Source: Cytidiella melzeri (Eukaryota > Basidiomycota > Agaricomycetes > Polyporales > Irpicaceae). From it: 64,000 nucleotides of DNA. Within the stretch, counting starts at the first letter, position 1. Every line of letters starts with the position of its first letter. The notes under the pieces were generated by a model. It saw only the letters and a program-made list of their open reading frames with translations, was not told where the DNA came from and did not search any database. The translations under genes were made by a program, and so were the position numbers. Of the stretch, positions 21,823 to 34,123 are shown piece by piece. The stretch spans positions 1 to 64,000 of the forward strand of contig JABYQR010000017.1 of the NCBI GenBank assembly GCA_022592445.1, written 5' to 3'.

Positions 21823-22796
21823 ATGTCTTCCTCGCAGCCCAACACGACGCTGTACATCAAAAATCTTAACGACAAGGTTCAGAAGGAAGAGCTAAGGCAG
21901 CAGCTGTTTGCCCTTTTCACCACCTATGGCCGCGTTCTCGACGTGGTGGCGCTCAAGACACAAAAGATGAGAGGCCAAGCTTTCATCGTCTTCAGTGATT
22001 TGGCGGGGGCGACCGCTGCACTGCGAGCGTGCGAAGGTATCGTCTTCTATGATAAACCGATGGTGCGCGGTCCATCTCATGAACTTTGGTCTCTGGAAGT
22101 CGTTGATTCGAACAAGTGATCGCCATCGGTGCACGCTATAGCATATCGAGTACGCGAAAACAAAATCGTATGCCACCTTGAAACGCGAAGACCCAGAATT
22201 TGTGCCCCCAACATCAGTTCATGCGCAAAACACTGCCTCAAGATTGGGAGCCGGTGCGCTCAATGGTGATGGTAAGAGATTGAGGGACGGTCGTGCAGAC
22301 GAGAATGAACGGGAGGCAAAGAAAGAGCGGGTTGACGACGATGACGACGAAGAAATGGAGATTGACGATGATGAAGAGCCTGACGCAAAAGGGAAGAGCC
22401 CTGGTCAGTAGAACTATGCTCAAGTGAACCAACGTGATTAATGAAAAGACGATTGACTATCCAGGCACTGCTCCGGCGGGAGTACAGCCTAAATCTGCAA
22501 GACTGCTGTGCACAAATCTCCCGCAGGAGGTTACCGATGATGTGCTATCTGTCCTATTCCAACAGTACGTTGTTAGGACCTAGTTTCTCCCAAAAAAACT
22601 GAAGACTATGCTTTGCAGATATCAAGGCTTCCAGGCCGCTAATGTAGCACCCTCACCTACACCCAATGCTGCTGGGCAAAAGTGTAAATTGGCACATGTC
22701 CTCTTCGACTCACCAGATCTCGCATCAGCTGCAAAGGAAGCCCTGGATGGCTTCACGCTCAAGAAAGGCTGGGCGATGTCCGTGGCTTACATATAG
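21823..22796 (+). CDS. U1A/U2B''-type snRNP protein with two RRMs
   Basis: This spliceosomal protein binds a stem-loop of U1 or U2 snRNA. Exons are 21823-22062, 22142-22403, 22465-22564 and 22619-22796, about 259 residues. RRM1 starts almost at the N-terminus with RNP2 LYIKNL and has RNP1-like RGQAFIVF, then KPMHIEYAKTKS as in U1A. A linker rich in Asp, Glu and Lys follows. RRM2 has LLCTNL and KLAHVLF and ends GWAMSVAYI. Fungi often carry one protein of this family, so U1A and U2B'' roles cannot be separated from sequence alone. Confidence 0.9.
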
Positions 22797-23020
22797 CTGT
22801 ATATAATACTTTTGTGCTGCTCTAACGAAGACCATTCTGCTGCCCAGAAACTGTGACGCGGAGCGTTCTGCCGCGTCACTCCTAATAAGGGACAGGAGTT
22901 GGTCGGTATATTCGGATTACAGTAAGCTCGAGGGCTCCATGATAATAGCTAAGAAATTGGCTAGAGCATACACCATATACACAGATAGTATGTGTTACTA
23001 CGAAAGATTGATTCATACTC

Positions 23021-24881
23021 CTAAGATATGTAGCGGAATCCTTTCCGCTTGACTCCCTGCTCTTCTTCCTCTCTGTCGAGCTTCCTGTTCAACCTTTCGA
23101 GATCAAGCTTCATGATGTAGAGCAGGACAATAGCGAAACCTGCACAAGAGGTGGTTATCGCATAGGAGTTGCGGTAGGTGGGGCCCCATGCTGAGGGCCA
23201 AACGTAGCTGGAAAGAACGCGTATAAGAGCCACCGCGCGACGAGATTCAATAGTCAAGGTACTTACGATCCTGCAATGTTTCCCAGCTGGGAAAACGCGT
23301 TCACGAATGCAACCGCGACAGCACGCTTCGCCGGAGGTCTAGGGAACGTGTTGCTGACCCACGCATACAAGCAGACAAAACCTGCGTAGCATTGGGCCAT
23401 CATGAATCTATCGAATGTCGGATCAGGACAAACATTCAGCGAAACAGGCGGAAACCCTGGGCTTCATTTGTGACTCACAGGGAAACGTATCTGGCTGCTG
23501 TGTTCATAGTGGACAACGCGATGACGAAGCCGGCTATGCCGACCAGGAAAGGTATAGCAATGTGCCAGAACCGTTCTCCGGTCTTGTCAGAATGACTGCC
23601 CAAGTCAATATTAATGTGCTTCGCTCTACATAATGAGAAATATCTCACCGAGATACAAGATAGGCCTCAATAGCAGCCCAGGCGAATGGCGGTGCGCAGA
23701 GCAGTAGAGTGATAGTGGGACTGTATCCCAATGTGGCTGAGAGTGTCGGGAAGTAGGCGTTGAACGATAGGGCAATGACGAGGGCGGTCATGCCTAGGGC
23801 CATAGCCCAAACGCGCCAGTCCTTGAACGCCATCCACATTCCCTCGATCTGTCCGACTTCAGTCTCGCTTTCATCGCCGACACCGGCATCTTCCTCCATA
23901 CGGCGCATAGCCAAGCGACGTTCCTGGTCAGTGAGTCCTCTTGTCGTGGCCGGGAAGTCGGGGAGAATAAAGATGGCACAGATGGCGACGAACATGGTCA
24001 GGGCTCCTTCGATATAGAACAACCATCTCCAAGCGGCGTGACCGAGTTTTCCGTTCATGCCGTTAAGGATACCAGAAGCTAGGAGGGAGCCGAAGGCGTT
24101 ACTGATGATGTTGCCGCAGTACAGTATGGCTGTGCGCTGGCCAAGCTCGTCTCGCTTGTACCATTTGCTAAGGAGGAACAGTGCACCAGGAAAGAAGGCA
24201 GCTTCGAGGAAACCGCAGAAGAACCGAGTGAGAAGGGCTCCAACGAAGCTGTTTCAATGCCAATTGTGGGTCTGCGGCAATAGCAAGCAATCGTATCTTG
24301 ACACTTACTTGGTCGTGACACCCGTCAGGACGGACACCATGCCCCATAGAATCATGCACAGAGGAAGTTGCAGCGATGGTTTTGCCCAACGATTCAGCAA
24401 CATGTTTCTGTAAGACTCGAGTCAGCATAGTGGTTCTGCAGATGAAAATGCAGCGACTCACGAAGGGATTTGCATGAGAATATATCCCACATAAAGGATT
24501 GACAATAGTGTTGGGAACTGCTGTCCCGTAAGATGCAGATCAGCTGAGAATCCTCGAAGCCGAGCAGCTCTAGCGTCTGGTCAGCAAACGACTGCGAAAC
24601 TGTGTTCGTCACCCATACCCTGCATTGTTACGATCGACCTTTGTGCTGAATAGTCAGCATCAAGCCAGTCATACTACGAGACGAGCGTCACTCACATAGT
24701 TGAGAATGTATATAAGGATGAGGATGGACATCCGTAAGTCGATCTTCCTCAACAGCTTTCGCTCGAGTTTGATCCTAGCCTCTGTCCCTCCGAACTCTGC
24801 GTCCCGGTCAGCATCATGGGTGAAGTCGATCCTCTCGCTGGCGCTGTGTGCATGCTTCTCCGAATCAATGGATGAGGGCAT
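23021..24881 (-). CDS. MFS transporter, anion:cation symporter (Dal5/allantoate permease type), copy 1
   Basis: This is a plasma-membrane carrier for organic anions such as allantoate, nicotinate or related acids. The substrate is not readable from the sequence. The acidic cytoplasmic start MPSSIDSEKHAHSAS leads to LRKIDLRMSILILIYILNY, then VDRNNAAAARLRGF, the family hallmark after the first span. Motifs continue with LYVGYILMQIPSNMLL, GFLEAAFFPGALFLLSKWY, AWRWLFYIEGALT and the loop ILPDFPATTRGLTDQE. The C-terminal half includes SNTFPRPPAKRAVAVAF-like sequence and ends GFRYIS. It has many short introns, including a 19-nt microexon at 24620-24638. The next gene upstream on the same strand is a paralogue. 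Confidence 0.9.
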
Positions 24882-25321
24882 ATTATTGTTCTTCAGTGAG
24901 GCGAAAGCTGAGCGTCGGGAGAGGAAGACGGTTCTGGGGGAGGCCGCCGACCATCAGGTTTTTCCTCTCAACCTGGTCCTTATGTATGTTTGGCGTCTCC
25001 CGGATCGTGGCGAGTGTCAAGTACCATTGAGTGGTCACACGGGGAGGAGCGAAGACAGCTTACCATACACAGAAGATACCTCGCGGCCCGTGGCGGCCGT
25101 GATTGGTAATTGAGACCACCTTTAAGCATTTCGGGTGGGATGTGGGGAAACTTGAAGCGTGGGGTACAATAGGCGAGTCATGTCTCACAGTGTTTGCCCA
25201 GCCGTTCGTCTTAATTCGTCTTAGCGCAAAGTTGAATCTTGAGCGAGGCACAAAACCGTTTCCGTTTGATTGAGGTGGAGTCACCCGTACATGTTTCGCC
25301 GTACAAGACATACATACAGCG
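24882..25321. other. Intergenic region between the two MFS genes
   Basis: These 440 bp hold the 3' end of copy 2 and the promoter of copy 1. No coding features or repeats were seen. Confidence 0.5.
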
Positions 25322-27252
25322 CTAGTGGAGATAGCGGAACGTTGTCGGGGCACCGCGTTCTCTTCCTTCGCGAGCAATATGGCGGTTCAAAGACTGGAGT
25401 CGCAGCCGCAAAAGGTAGCACATCAAGATAGAACAGCTTGAAGCAACGATGCAAATCGCAAACGACTTGCGGTACGAAGGGCCCCATGCCAGTGGCCAGA
25501 TGTACCTGGACGATGCGTCAGGTGCTGCGGATCATGAATGGGTGTAGACTACGTACGATCCCCCGATATTGCCAGCCTGCGAGACGGAGTTGCAGAACGC
25601 TAACGCCACAGCACGTTTAGCGTGAGGACTAGGGAACGTGTTACTCATCCATCCGTAAAAGATGGAAAACCCTGCGTATGTCTGTGCCATCAAGAATCTG
25701 CAGACGCAATACATGTCAGCCAATCTACAAAATGGTTTGTATGCGAGGCTTACAGGGAGAAGTAGCGCCATCCAATGCTCATTGTTTGCGTGGCTATAGC
25801 AAAGCCCAAAATACCTATACCAAAGGGTATCGTGATGTGGTAGAATCGTTCTCCCGTCATATCAGAATGACTGCCCAAGTGTCAGTTGGTGATTGAGCAG
25901 GTAGTTTGCCGATCATATGTTGACTCACCGAGAATTCAGGAACGTGAATACGGCGGAGAGAAGAAATGGAGGAGCACAAAGAAGGAGCGTAATTGTACGA
26001 CTGAAGCCCAACGTTGCCGCTAGTGTCGGAAAATACATGTTGAAAGTTTGTGCTACAATCTGGGAAGTCATGATGAGAGTGAGGATGTACATGTTAGGGT
26101 CTCGCATAGCGGCACGAAATCCAGCGACATGATTCTTCTGCGCGACGTCTTCAGTATTATCGCTATCCTCTTCCAGTCGCCTAATGGCCAGTTGAATCTC
26201 TTTCTCCGTGAGCCATCCGGGACGAGTCGTCTCTGGGAAATCGGGAAGGACGAAGATGGCGAGTAGGGCAACCAAGATTGTCAAGAACCCTTCGACGAAA
26301 AAGAGCCACCGCCACGCTGCCTGTCCGAGTGTGCCTTGCATTGTGTCTAGGATTGCAGAGGCGATGAGCGAACCAAAGGCATTGCTAATGATATTTCCGC
26401 AGAAGAGGAGAGCCGTGCGGAAGCCCAGTTCGCTATGTTTGTACCACTTGCTAATGAGGAAGAGCGCTCCGGGAAAGAACGAGGCTTCTACAATTCCGAG
26501 GAGGAAGCGCGTCGTCAGCGCACCGAAGAAGCTTTGATTGATTTGTGAGCATACGAAGAACGCATGATATTTGCACTCACTCGTGAGTAAAACCTGTGAG
26601 TGCCGTATGTTGATATATATCGCGCTTTCAATTTTTAAGATCAAGCTGTCTATGCTTACCTGTCATGATAGAGAGTACTCCCCACACCATCATGCATATA
26701 GGGAGATATAGGGATGGCTTCCCTATGTGATTAAGAAACATATTTCTACGAGGTGATGAACGTCAGCTTGAAGACAGCAATCAGAGCTTTCCACGTACGA
26801 GGGTATCTGCATTGAAATATATCCTACATATAGAATGGAAAGGAGAGACGCAAACTGGGTACCTTCTAGATGCAAGTCTTCTTCAAACCCACGCAACCGG
26901 GCTGCACTGCCATCTATTATAAGTCACGCTTGCAGCAGGTTATATGTATCAGCCCGCCTACGCTGCATTGTTTCTGTCAATCTTAGTAGATAAATGAGTT
27001 GGGTCGCTCTGCGGCATATTAGTAAGCAGCAAGGAAGAGACGTACATAGTTTAAGATGTATATCAGCACCAATATTGACATTCTCTTGTCAACCTTCCAA
27101 AGCAAATCCTTCTCTAGCTGCTTTCTACCTTCTACTCCCCCCAATCCATCGTCTGCCAATGCAGAGACTCCAGCCTCCGTCTCGACGTCCAAACTCTCAG
27201 TAGAGTGCTTCAGCAGAGGAGTAGTAACATTTTCATCTGCAAACTCGCTCAT
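25322..27252 (-). CDS. MFS transporter, anion:cation symporter (Dal5/allantoate permease type), copy 2
   Basis: It is a tandem paralogue of the neighbouring transporter. The start MSEFADENVTTPLL is at 27252. The same landmarks follow: LLWKVDKRMSILVLIYILNY, IDRNNAAAARLRGF, GIVEASFFPGALFLISKWY, AWRWLFFVEGFLTILVALL, then FVLPDFPETTRPGWLTEKE. A conserved block FPSPHAKRAVALAFCNSVSQ and YIWPLAWGPSYRKSF come before the end TTFRYLH. A 20-nt microexon (26962-26981) encodes the IDRNNA step, at the same place as in copy 1. The RING gene starts 339 bp away in the opposite direction. The substrate is unknown and may differ from copy 1. Confidence 0.9.
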
Positions 27253-27591
27253 ACCGCTGACTGTGGCAGCTGGTTGCTGCGATCCTAGGTGTTCTTGCCG
27301 TAGAACGTGAGGGCTGCAGTGCGAAAGTTGGAAGAAAGCGTAATAGTTCGAGATAACGAGTGGGAGAGCAGTGCGGCTTCCAGGCAAAGCGTTGATGGAG
27401 ATTGCCAAACGCGCTACACGTGACCTACGCGTAAAGAACTCTTGGGCGCGTTTCAAGCTCCGACCGTTCCACCTACTTACTCTCAGCCACCAGGGACAGC
27501 ACGCAGTGCAGGCGTCGGACCAACTCTCGTTTGTCCCTCTATCAAGAAGTCTCTTTATTTGGCCAGGATAAGAACCAGCAGCAGGATCAGG
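27253..27591. promoter_or_regulatory. Divergent promoter region of MFS copy 2 and the RING gene
   Basis: These 339 bp separate the two start codons. The open frame running through this stretch on the minus strand is an in-frame upstream extension without an alternative Met context of note. Confidence 0.45.
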
Positions 27592-28452
27592 ATGGAGATG
27601 GACAATACTCTGGCATCCGGCCTGACAGGCGAAGAGAGCGTCGCACGGACGATTGAGCAGCTACCGAAACTCGCTGCAAAGGATGTCCCATTGGACGACT
27701 CATGCCCTATCTGCTTGAATCCGTTCAGCGCAATCCTCGACGGCTCGGTGCAGAATGAAGGCTCAGCTCAAGCGCTCAATGTCTCCCCTAAGCTTGGAGA
27801 GCTGAGCGGAGTAACGAAGCTGGAAGGATGTGGACATGTGTTTTGTAAAGTAGAGTGAGCATTTCTGGTATCGCGCTGGCTATCCACAACACTCAAACTA
27901 TTCATAGTCTCGTGGAATGGATAAGAGGCGGAGTGAGTATAATGATGCTCTGTCCTGCTCACCGCTGCTCGGCAGCTAATCAGCTGCTCTCACGTACAGC
28001 ACGGAACATGTCCCGCTTGTCGACACACCTTTCTCGACATCAGACCCATGTTTGACTCAGATGACGAGTCTTCCGATGGAGACTACATCCCTGGTGAAGA
28101 GGACGAAGACGAGGACGGGTTCACGGATGAGGACATGGATGAGTGGGGTGAGGTGAACCCGGACTCGTTTGACACTCTCACAGATATTGAGGAGGAGGAT
28201 GAGGTTACTACGGGGCTGGAAATCTCGGGTTACGAAGGTGGCGATGATGACGTGACGGATTTTGGTGACGTCTCGGAAGTCGAAAGGGTTGTTATCTGTG
28301 ATTGCGACAACGTTATGGAGGGCGGTGTGTACCTCTATTGACTCACTCGTTATTTGGTGACTGAGCAACTCTCAGCAGTGCGGCCTACTGTTGAGGATGA
28401 TGATGAAGTTATGCAGGGCAGCAGTACCCTTCGTGGAGGGAGAAAGCAGTGA
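27592..28452 (+). CDS. Small RING-finger protein, probable E3 ubiquitin ligase
   Basis: Exons are 27592-27854, 27908-27932, 28000-28324 and 28379-28452, about 228 residues. A split RING begins near residue 38 with CPICLNPF. After a long loop it continues GCGHVFC, DLVEWIRG and HGTCPACR, giving the C3HC4 set of zinc ligands. A 25-nt exon encodes part of the RING. The rest is very acidic (DEDEDGFTDEDMDEWGE) and has no second domain. Proteins of this layout are usually E3 ligases that recruit an E2 through the RING. Partner and target are unknown. The last acceptor is CAGCAG, so splicing could add or drop one Ala. Its stop lies 114 bp from that of the convergent AARSD1 gene. Confidence 0.82.
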
Positions 28453-28566
28453 AGCAAGCCCCCTAGCCGCATGTGTCATACTACGTGCATTCCGCCTCGT
28501 GAGCATCACTGTATCATAATCATTCTAGCTATCGTGCACTCTATGCTTTAACACTGTCGACTACGC

Positions 28567-30196
28567 TCATGATAGTATCGCTCCTCGTACAACCACTCCT
28601 TCCCGGTTGTCCAGCCAAACACCAGTAAACTTCCCACTCCATTTTTGTCCTTTCCCTCCTCCTTTCACACCCAATTTGGTCCTCAATACATCCCCAACTG
28701 CCTTCACTTTCTTCTCGTCCGAGCCAAGAAGCATCACGACAGTTGACGTCAACGCGTTCTGGGAAGCGGGCGAGGACGAGAGGACGACGAGGTACGATAG
28801 CGAAGATGGCAAAGCGCCAACCTCGTTCACGAAGGCAGTGGTGATGGACGTTAAAAATCCCAAAGGGTTCGGGGTGTCATCTGTCCTATGTTTGTAAAGG
28901 ACGATTGTATTACCTTCGACCGTCTTCACCATTTCCTGCGCAATGAAACTAGCCAGTTCTCTCTCAACATCTTCAGCACGGTTCGTCATCTTCTTTCGCT
29001 CGTCGATCACTTGCTGAACCCTCTCAGGGACTTGAGGTGCACCTGCATTGAGGATCTTTGCTGTTTGTGCGAGGTGAGAATGTGTGGAAGTAAGGTGAGT
29101 AATCAACCGAGGGCCGGACAGGAAGTACAGGCGGGCAGAGGAAGAGTTGGCACGAGCAAGGTTTTCGATGTTCGGAAGAAGAAAAAGTTGGAGGTTGTGC
29201 AGAGTTGGTGCATGAGTCCCGCAACATCTGAGACCAATGACGTGAATTCCTCGGCATTGGAAGTTGAAAGCAACTTACGGGTTCCTGTCGATTCCATCAA
29301 TAACCACAACTCTCTTTACCCCTCCAGCATAATCCATTGGAATGCCCACACTCGCTGGCTTATACCCCTGGTGAAACTCGGTATCGAGTTCTTCTACCTC
29401 GATATAGACCTTACGTCCCTCAAAGACGTAACGGTTGCACTCTGCTTGACTGCAGCAATTTCCTTTGCGGTTAGGGCCCGGGGAATCTCCACGTACGAAG
29501 GCGTGGGGTATTCTGTTAATGACCAAGAGAGAGTATCGAGCTTATGAGTGTTTTCCAGCACCGCAGAGAGAAGATGTTGAGAGGTATGCATGCACATCTG
29601 TGGACCGAGGTGAGTCACTTTTGCTACTAAGAGGGTGAGACCGACTGACATGATCCAGACGACGATAATACCCTGCATCGCCCAGGGCGACACCGACGAT
29701 GCTGCCGACCGCGAATGCAGTCAACGCGACTTCTGAACTGCGGTCTCCGACCTTGACATAATGAACCGCATGTCCTCCGATTCGCTTCACTTCCTTGACA
29801 TCCCAAAGTTGTCCGTCGCTGCTCGTGAGAACACCGATATCGGAAGGTTGCCCGCCACCTTCTGGAAATATGACTGTGTCATGGAGGATGAGCTCCAACA
29901 GCGGGTCGGTCGACGCGGCTTGATCTTTCTTTGCTCTCTTCGGCTGAGGCGCTGCCTGTGCAACTCGACAACTCACTACTGTGGAAGTAATCTCCTTCAA
30001 GAGGGGGTCTCCTGGACATTCGGTAAGTGAGACCGGCGTCATGTTTCAGATGGCCCAAGTAGTACGTACTCTGACATGCTAGTAGGCCAACAGGGATGGA
30101 GATCTTTGGATCAGTTGGCACTGCGAGCGTCGGTGATACGATTCTGTGGTAGTCTGAAGGGGTATTTGATGGCACGATAATTGCGGCGACAGACAT
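28567..30196 (-). CDS. AARSD1: Alanyl-tRNA editing protein, AARSD1/AlaX type
   Basis: The protein hydrolyses tRNA-Ala wrongly charged with Ser, acting apart from alanyl-tRNA synthetase. From the Met at 30196 the protein reads through VGLLACQRDPLLKEITSTVV, joined across an intron. It goes on to LHDTVIFPEGGGQPSDIG, the first zinc-site pair HTSQHLLSAV and the second site CCGTHAPTLHNLQ. The C-terminal third (LSGPRLITHLTSTHSHLAQT) resembles the end of AARSD1. The synthetase core is absent, so this is a free editing protein. The C-terminus ends VVVRGAILS. Confidence 0.88.
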
Positions 30197-30717
30197 TTTG
30201 AAGTGGTCGTATAGCCTACAGCCTTGAGGTGAGTCTACATCAATGGTAACACTACGAAACTTACGATATATGTTGCTAGTCAATCCAGTGGTACGTTGGC
30301 TGGAGTCTGCTTCGGAAACTCAGACGTTCCCAAATACAAACCCCGAATTAGATGCGACAGCTCATTGGGTACGCGCCCAGTTCGCCCAACTCAGAAATAA
30401 TAGGCGACACCACTATGAATAGCAACTCTTCTCTACGAGACTTTGTATTCTTCGGAAACCTAGTAGGTGTTTGAGCTTAATGTTTTCAACAACGGTTCGC
30501 TCATGAGTCCGATTGCGGGGATCTCAAATGAACTCGGCTTCCAGCACTGCGTCCGACTTTATATCACTAGGTACGTGAACTGATAACCAAACAAACACGG
30601 TGTGTGGCAACCCTCATTGATTGACGATGCGCAACCTGGCCGAATTCAACGGATCCCTCGCTACAAACCCGTTTCGGTAGCTACGAAAAGATCTACAAGA
30701 TTGTGGAGGGGTGTTTC
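30197..30717. other. Upstream region of AARSD1, no gene seen
   Basis: About 520 bp hold the AARSD1 promoter. No coding features are supported. It borders a set of gene relics. Confidence 0.5.
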
Positions 30718-30830
30718 AAAGCATTGAGCGCGTTGGGTCGGCTGAGCGTCGTGAGGGCGACGCCTTCTGCAAGTTTGGAGGTGCAGTGAGGAATCAGGAT
30801 GTAATCGTATTGCGGAGCGGAGATCGACAT
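30718..30830 (-). pseudogene. Orphan N-terminal fragment of an enoyl-CoA hydratase
   Basis: From an ATG at 30830 the frame reads MSISAPQYDYILIPH, then EGVALTTLSRPNALNAL. This is the start of the crotonase fold as seen in mitochondrial enoyl-CoA hydratase. The frame then ends within a few codons. No oxyanion-hole or catalytic Glu segments follow in the next kilobase. It looks like a first exon left behind after a rearrangement or partial duplication. Confidence 0.65.
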
Positions 30831-31309
30831 GAGGCAAAGACGAAATCGGTCAGTTGGGCGTACAGAGGTAGGGCGAGCACGGAGAACTGGCTTTTGTAGG
30901 AGGCGGAACGACACGTGTCCCCGTGTGTTGTGCGGTGGTAAAAATGCTTGAAGTGGTGATAGTATCATTGGGAACGCAGAGACCGGCGAAGCATGGGTTA
31001 CAAGATTCAAGTGGACTTCTGTAGCATCCTCAGCTTTTGGCACATATACGGCCATGTCTGTCACACTCCTTGCCACTATATCGTCTCGTTCGCATAACAC
31101 TACGATCATTGAGCACCACGTACGATTTTTGCTCGAGTACCCCGAGGAATTTCGACCAAGCATTGTGAAAGTGAGTATCGGGCAACTCCCTGTCAGCGAT
31201 CCGATCAGTAATGCCCTTGACGCGAGCGGAGAAGCACTAACTACTGCTCCGTTCACGGTGATTCGTAAAGGTGTCTGTGAGTCGGTCAGCTGGCATCCCC
31301 CCGTGCTAT

Positions 31310-32560
31310 AGATACAGACAAGAACGTACATGATCTTCCAGACAGCCTCTAATGTGATACAATCGACTATCCTTCCTCTGAAAGGACCGGCCTTATATAT
31401 TAAATCGATCCGATCATTCAACTTGGCCAGCACCGCTCTACTTGCTTCCACAAACTGGACGAGGTCGTCGCGCGACTTGGAAATGAAGCGCAACCGGACA
31501 AGCCGTTGCAGGGAGTCGAGCTGATCTACCATCTGGTCCAAGTGATCCATCTTTGTCTCTTCGGTCGTTGTGGCTTCGCCATGCCCAGACCGAGAATGGA
31601 GAAGAACTTCGACCATGGTGACGTGTGTTGGCAGAGTTCGGTCGACCGAAACTGCATCTTAAACCGTTCCAATAGCTAGCTGCCGGAGAGGCACAAGCGT
31701 CGTTCGCCAAGTATACACATACGCCGCAGATAAACCCTTCACAGAAATCAGGCATGTATGTTTCGATTGAACTAATCGCTCGCGATGCGGCTTAGAACGA
31801 TCGCTATCCCCGGTAGTAGTTAGGCAGCCGACTTTGCATTGTTTGGACAGTCCAAGGCCCTCTGGTGTAGTGCCGTGGATAACGGAAGCCTGGGCAAGCC
31901 ACCTGCGAACAGAGCATCTCGACACCAGGTCGCGTATCCCATATGGTATTCACAAGGCAAAGCTCAAACGGCCAGCCTTTCTTGATGGCGAACGCAGAGA
32001 GCGAGCGTTTGAATTCGCTCAGTGTTTGAAAGTGGCAGTTCTGCAGCGTGAGAGTTCTACAATGAATGATAGGACAAGGTAGATTCCTCGGAAGACCAGC
32101 AAAGGGTGATCACTGGCAGAGGTTGCAAGTGGTGAGCGACAGAGGAAGGACCAACGATGCTGATCTTGACAACGCGGAGTATTGATTTGAGCGTCGATGT
32201 TAACACTAGGACGGCTGTAAATGGAGAGTAGAAATCCACAGTCGCTCGTCTAGCCGCTGTACCAGCTGCGCATACCGGATGTATTCTGAGACTGGGGTGA
32301 ATTGTAGGGGCGTGTTAAGGACCAAGGAAGATAATCCGCGCAAGTCGTCCGAGCTCTGCAGTCGGGATGTGCCCGAAAATCTTGGGACGGGATGCCTTTG
32401 CCTTATCTACATTCGTGAGCGAGCAAGCTGTGAGATGCCTGATCGTGTCGGGTCTTTCTTGCGAACCAAATTTCCGTAGCACCCCATAGGTCTCTCCTAC
32501 ATAGTAAAGGATGTATTGAAATAGCTCCGGTGGGATATCAGCTTGCGGTGACCATGGCAA
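31310..32560 (-). pseudogene. Degenerate F-box-type gene, relic 1
   Basis: The N-terminal part at 32560-32315 reads IPPELFQYILYYVGE, then TIRHLTACSLTN and KIFGHIP, the start of a basidiomycete F-box protein. It then stops in frame. Further downstream on the same strand come fragments that match relic 2 at 61.5-62.8 kb. The last is a C-terminal piece near 31400-31520 (DDLVQFVEASRAVLAKLNDRIDL). Stops and frame changes separate the pieces, so no full product can be made. Working members of this family would bring targets to an SCF ubiquitin ligase. Confidence 0.65.
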
Positions 32561-33186
32561 ACGATTATCAAGTCCACGCGATAAAGGTAACGATGGCTAC
32601 TAATAATTAGCGAACTAGGATTAGCGATGCCACGTTACAGTTCTGTGTTCACTGCGCAGGTGCTTACCAGCAACGATGGTTGGGTACTAGATGGCGTAGA
32701 GAACTGGAGGAGGTCAAGCAGACTGCTGACAGTAGTTACGAGACAAGTCGATGCGGTGGCTCAGAAATTACATAAGCGGCTGACTTCACTCCGGCTGTGG
32801 TTACTTGTGCCAGTAGACAAAATTTAAAGGATGTGTGGACCTCTGACAATTAGATAGCACACTGATGTAAAGTAAGATGATGTTTAATAAATTTCTTCAC
32901 TTGAGGGCTCCTTTCACTGTTGCATCAACATGCGGAAGGGCATACAGGACTCCAACTACTGCCCGCCATTCCAGCCACAACAGATAAGAAAGGAAAGGAT
33001 CAAAACACGAAGGAAAAGAGGAAGTGATGCTTTACGATGCAATATGATACCAGATGCGAGTCAAGAATGATGGTGATGTGCGAAATGCGAATGAATTACT
33101 GATGCATGACGACGCAAACGATGTCCACCTCGGTTCACACAGAACCCCTCGAAGGACGACCGTCAACAAAGAGACGAAAGACACGC
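32561..33186. other. Intergenic region between relic 1 and 14-3-3
   Basis: This 626-bp stretch has no supported gene. It contains the 3' end of the 14-3-3 gene. Confidence 0.5.
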
Positions 33187-34123
33187 TTAAGCATCATCGG
33201 CCTCTTCCGAGGGCTTCTCATCAGCTGGCTTGTCTATTTAGCAGTCAGCTATGATCGTGATGAGCCAGAAAACGGAGCACTCACCAGAGTCTTGCATGTC
33301 TGACGTCCAGAGGGTAAGGTTATCACGGAGGAGTTGCATGATAAGCGTAGAGTCCTTGTAGCTCTCTTCTGAGAGTGTGTCGAGCTCAGCGATCGCATCG
33401 TCGAACGCCTGCTTGGCCAGATGGCAAGCACGGTCGGGGCTGTTGAGGATCTCGTAGTAGAAAACGGAAAAGTTGAGGGCGAGACCAAGGCGAATTGGGT
33501 GAGTTGGGGGGAGCTCAGTGACGGCAACGTCAGATGCAGCCTTGTAAGCCTCGAGGGACTTGTCTGCGCTGTCCTTACGCTTGTCGCCAGTTGCGAACTC
33601 AGCGAGGTAACGGTGGTAGTCGCCCATCCTGTATAGCGCAAATTCGAGTTCAGTTTTCGACCAACCCCACAAAAGATGATTGCGTACATCTTGTGGTAGA
33701 AAACCTTTGATTCGCCAGAAGCGGCAGAGGGAATAAGGTGCTTCTCGAGGACCTCAAGGATGTCCTCGCAGATCTTGGCAAGCTCGCTCTCAATCTTCTC
33801 CCGGTAGCCCTTGATCATAGAGACTTGGGCCTCGTTACCCTTCGACTCCTCTTTCTGCTCGATAGACGAGACAATTCTCCAAGACGCACGGCGGGCACCA
33901 ATGACGTTCTTGTAGGCAACGGAGAGGAGATTACGCTCCTCGACGGTGAGCTCCTGATCTGACGAGGCGACGCGCTTCATGTTCTCGACCATCTCTGTTA
34001 AGGTTCTGCGTATCAGTATAAAGTCAAGAGACACGTCAGACGGGGGGTGCACAAACCTTCATAACGCTCAGCCTGCTCAGCGAGCTTGGCGAGGTAAACA
34101 GAGTCTTCACGCGACTGGGACAT
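33187..34123 (-). CDS. BMH1: 14-3-3 protein
   Basis: The protein is a dimeric adaptor that binds phosphoserine or phosphothreonine motifs in signalling, cell-cycle and metabolic proteins. Exons in coding order are 34123-34057, 33994-33688, 33628-33285 and 33233-33187, giving 254 residues, the usual length. Both family signatures are present: [16 protein letters not shown] and [18 protein letters not shown]. The phosphate-binding Lys, Arg and Arg-Tyr positions lie in the recognised helices ([33 protein letters not shown] nearby). The variable tail [15 protein letters not shown] is acidic, as is common. The start [20 protein letters not shown] matches the family. Confidence 0.96.

Noticed and set aside
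30693..31616. 307-codon minus-strand frame read as one gene
   Set aside because: It fuses the C-terminal part of the F-box relic to the enoyl-CoA hydratase fragment, with featureless sequence in between.
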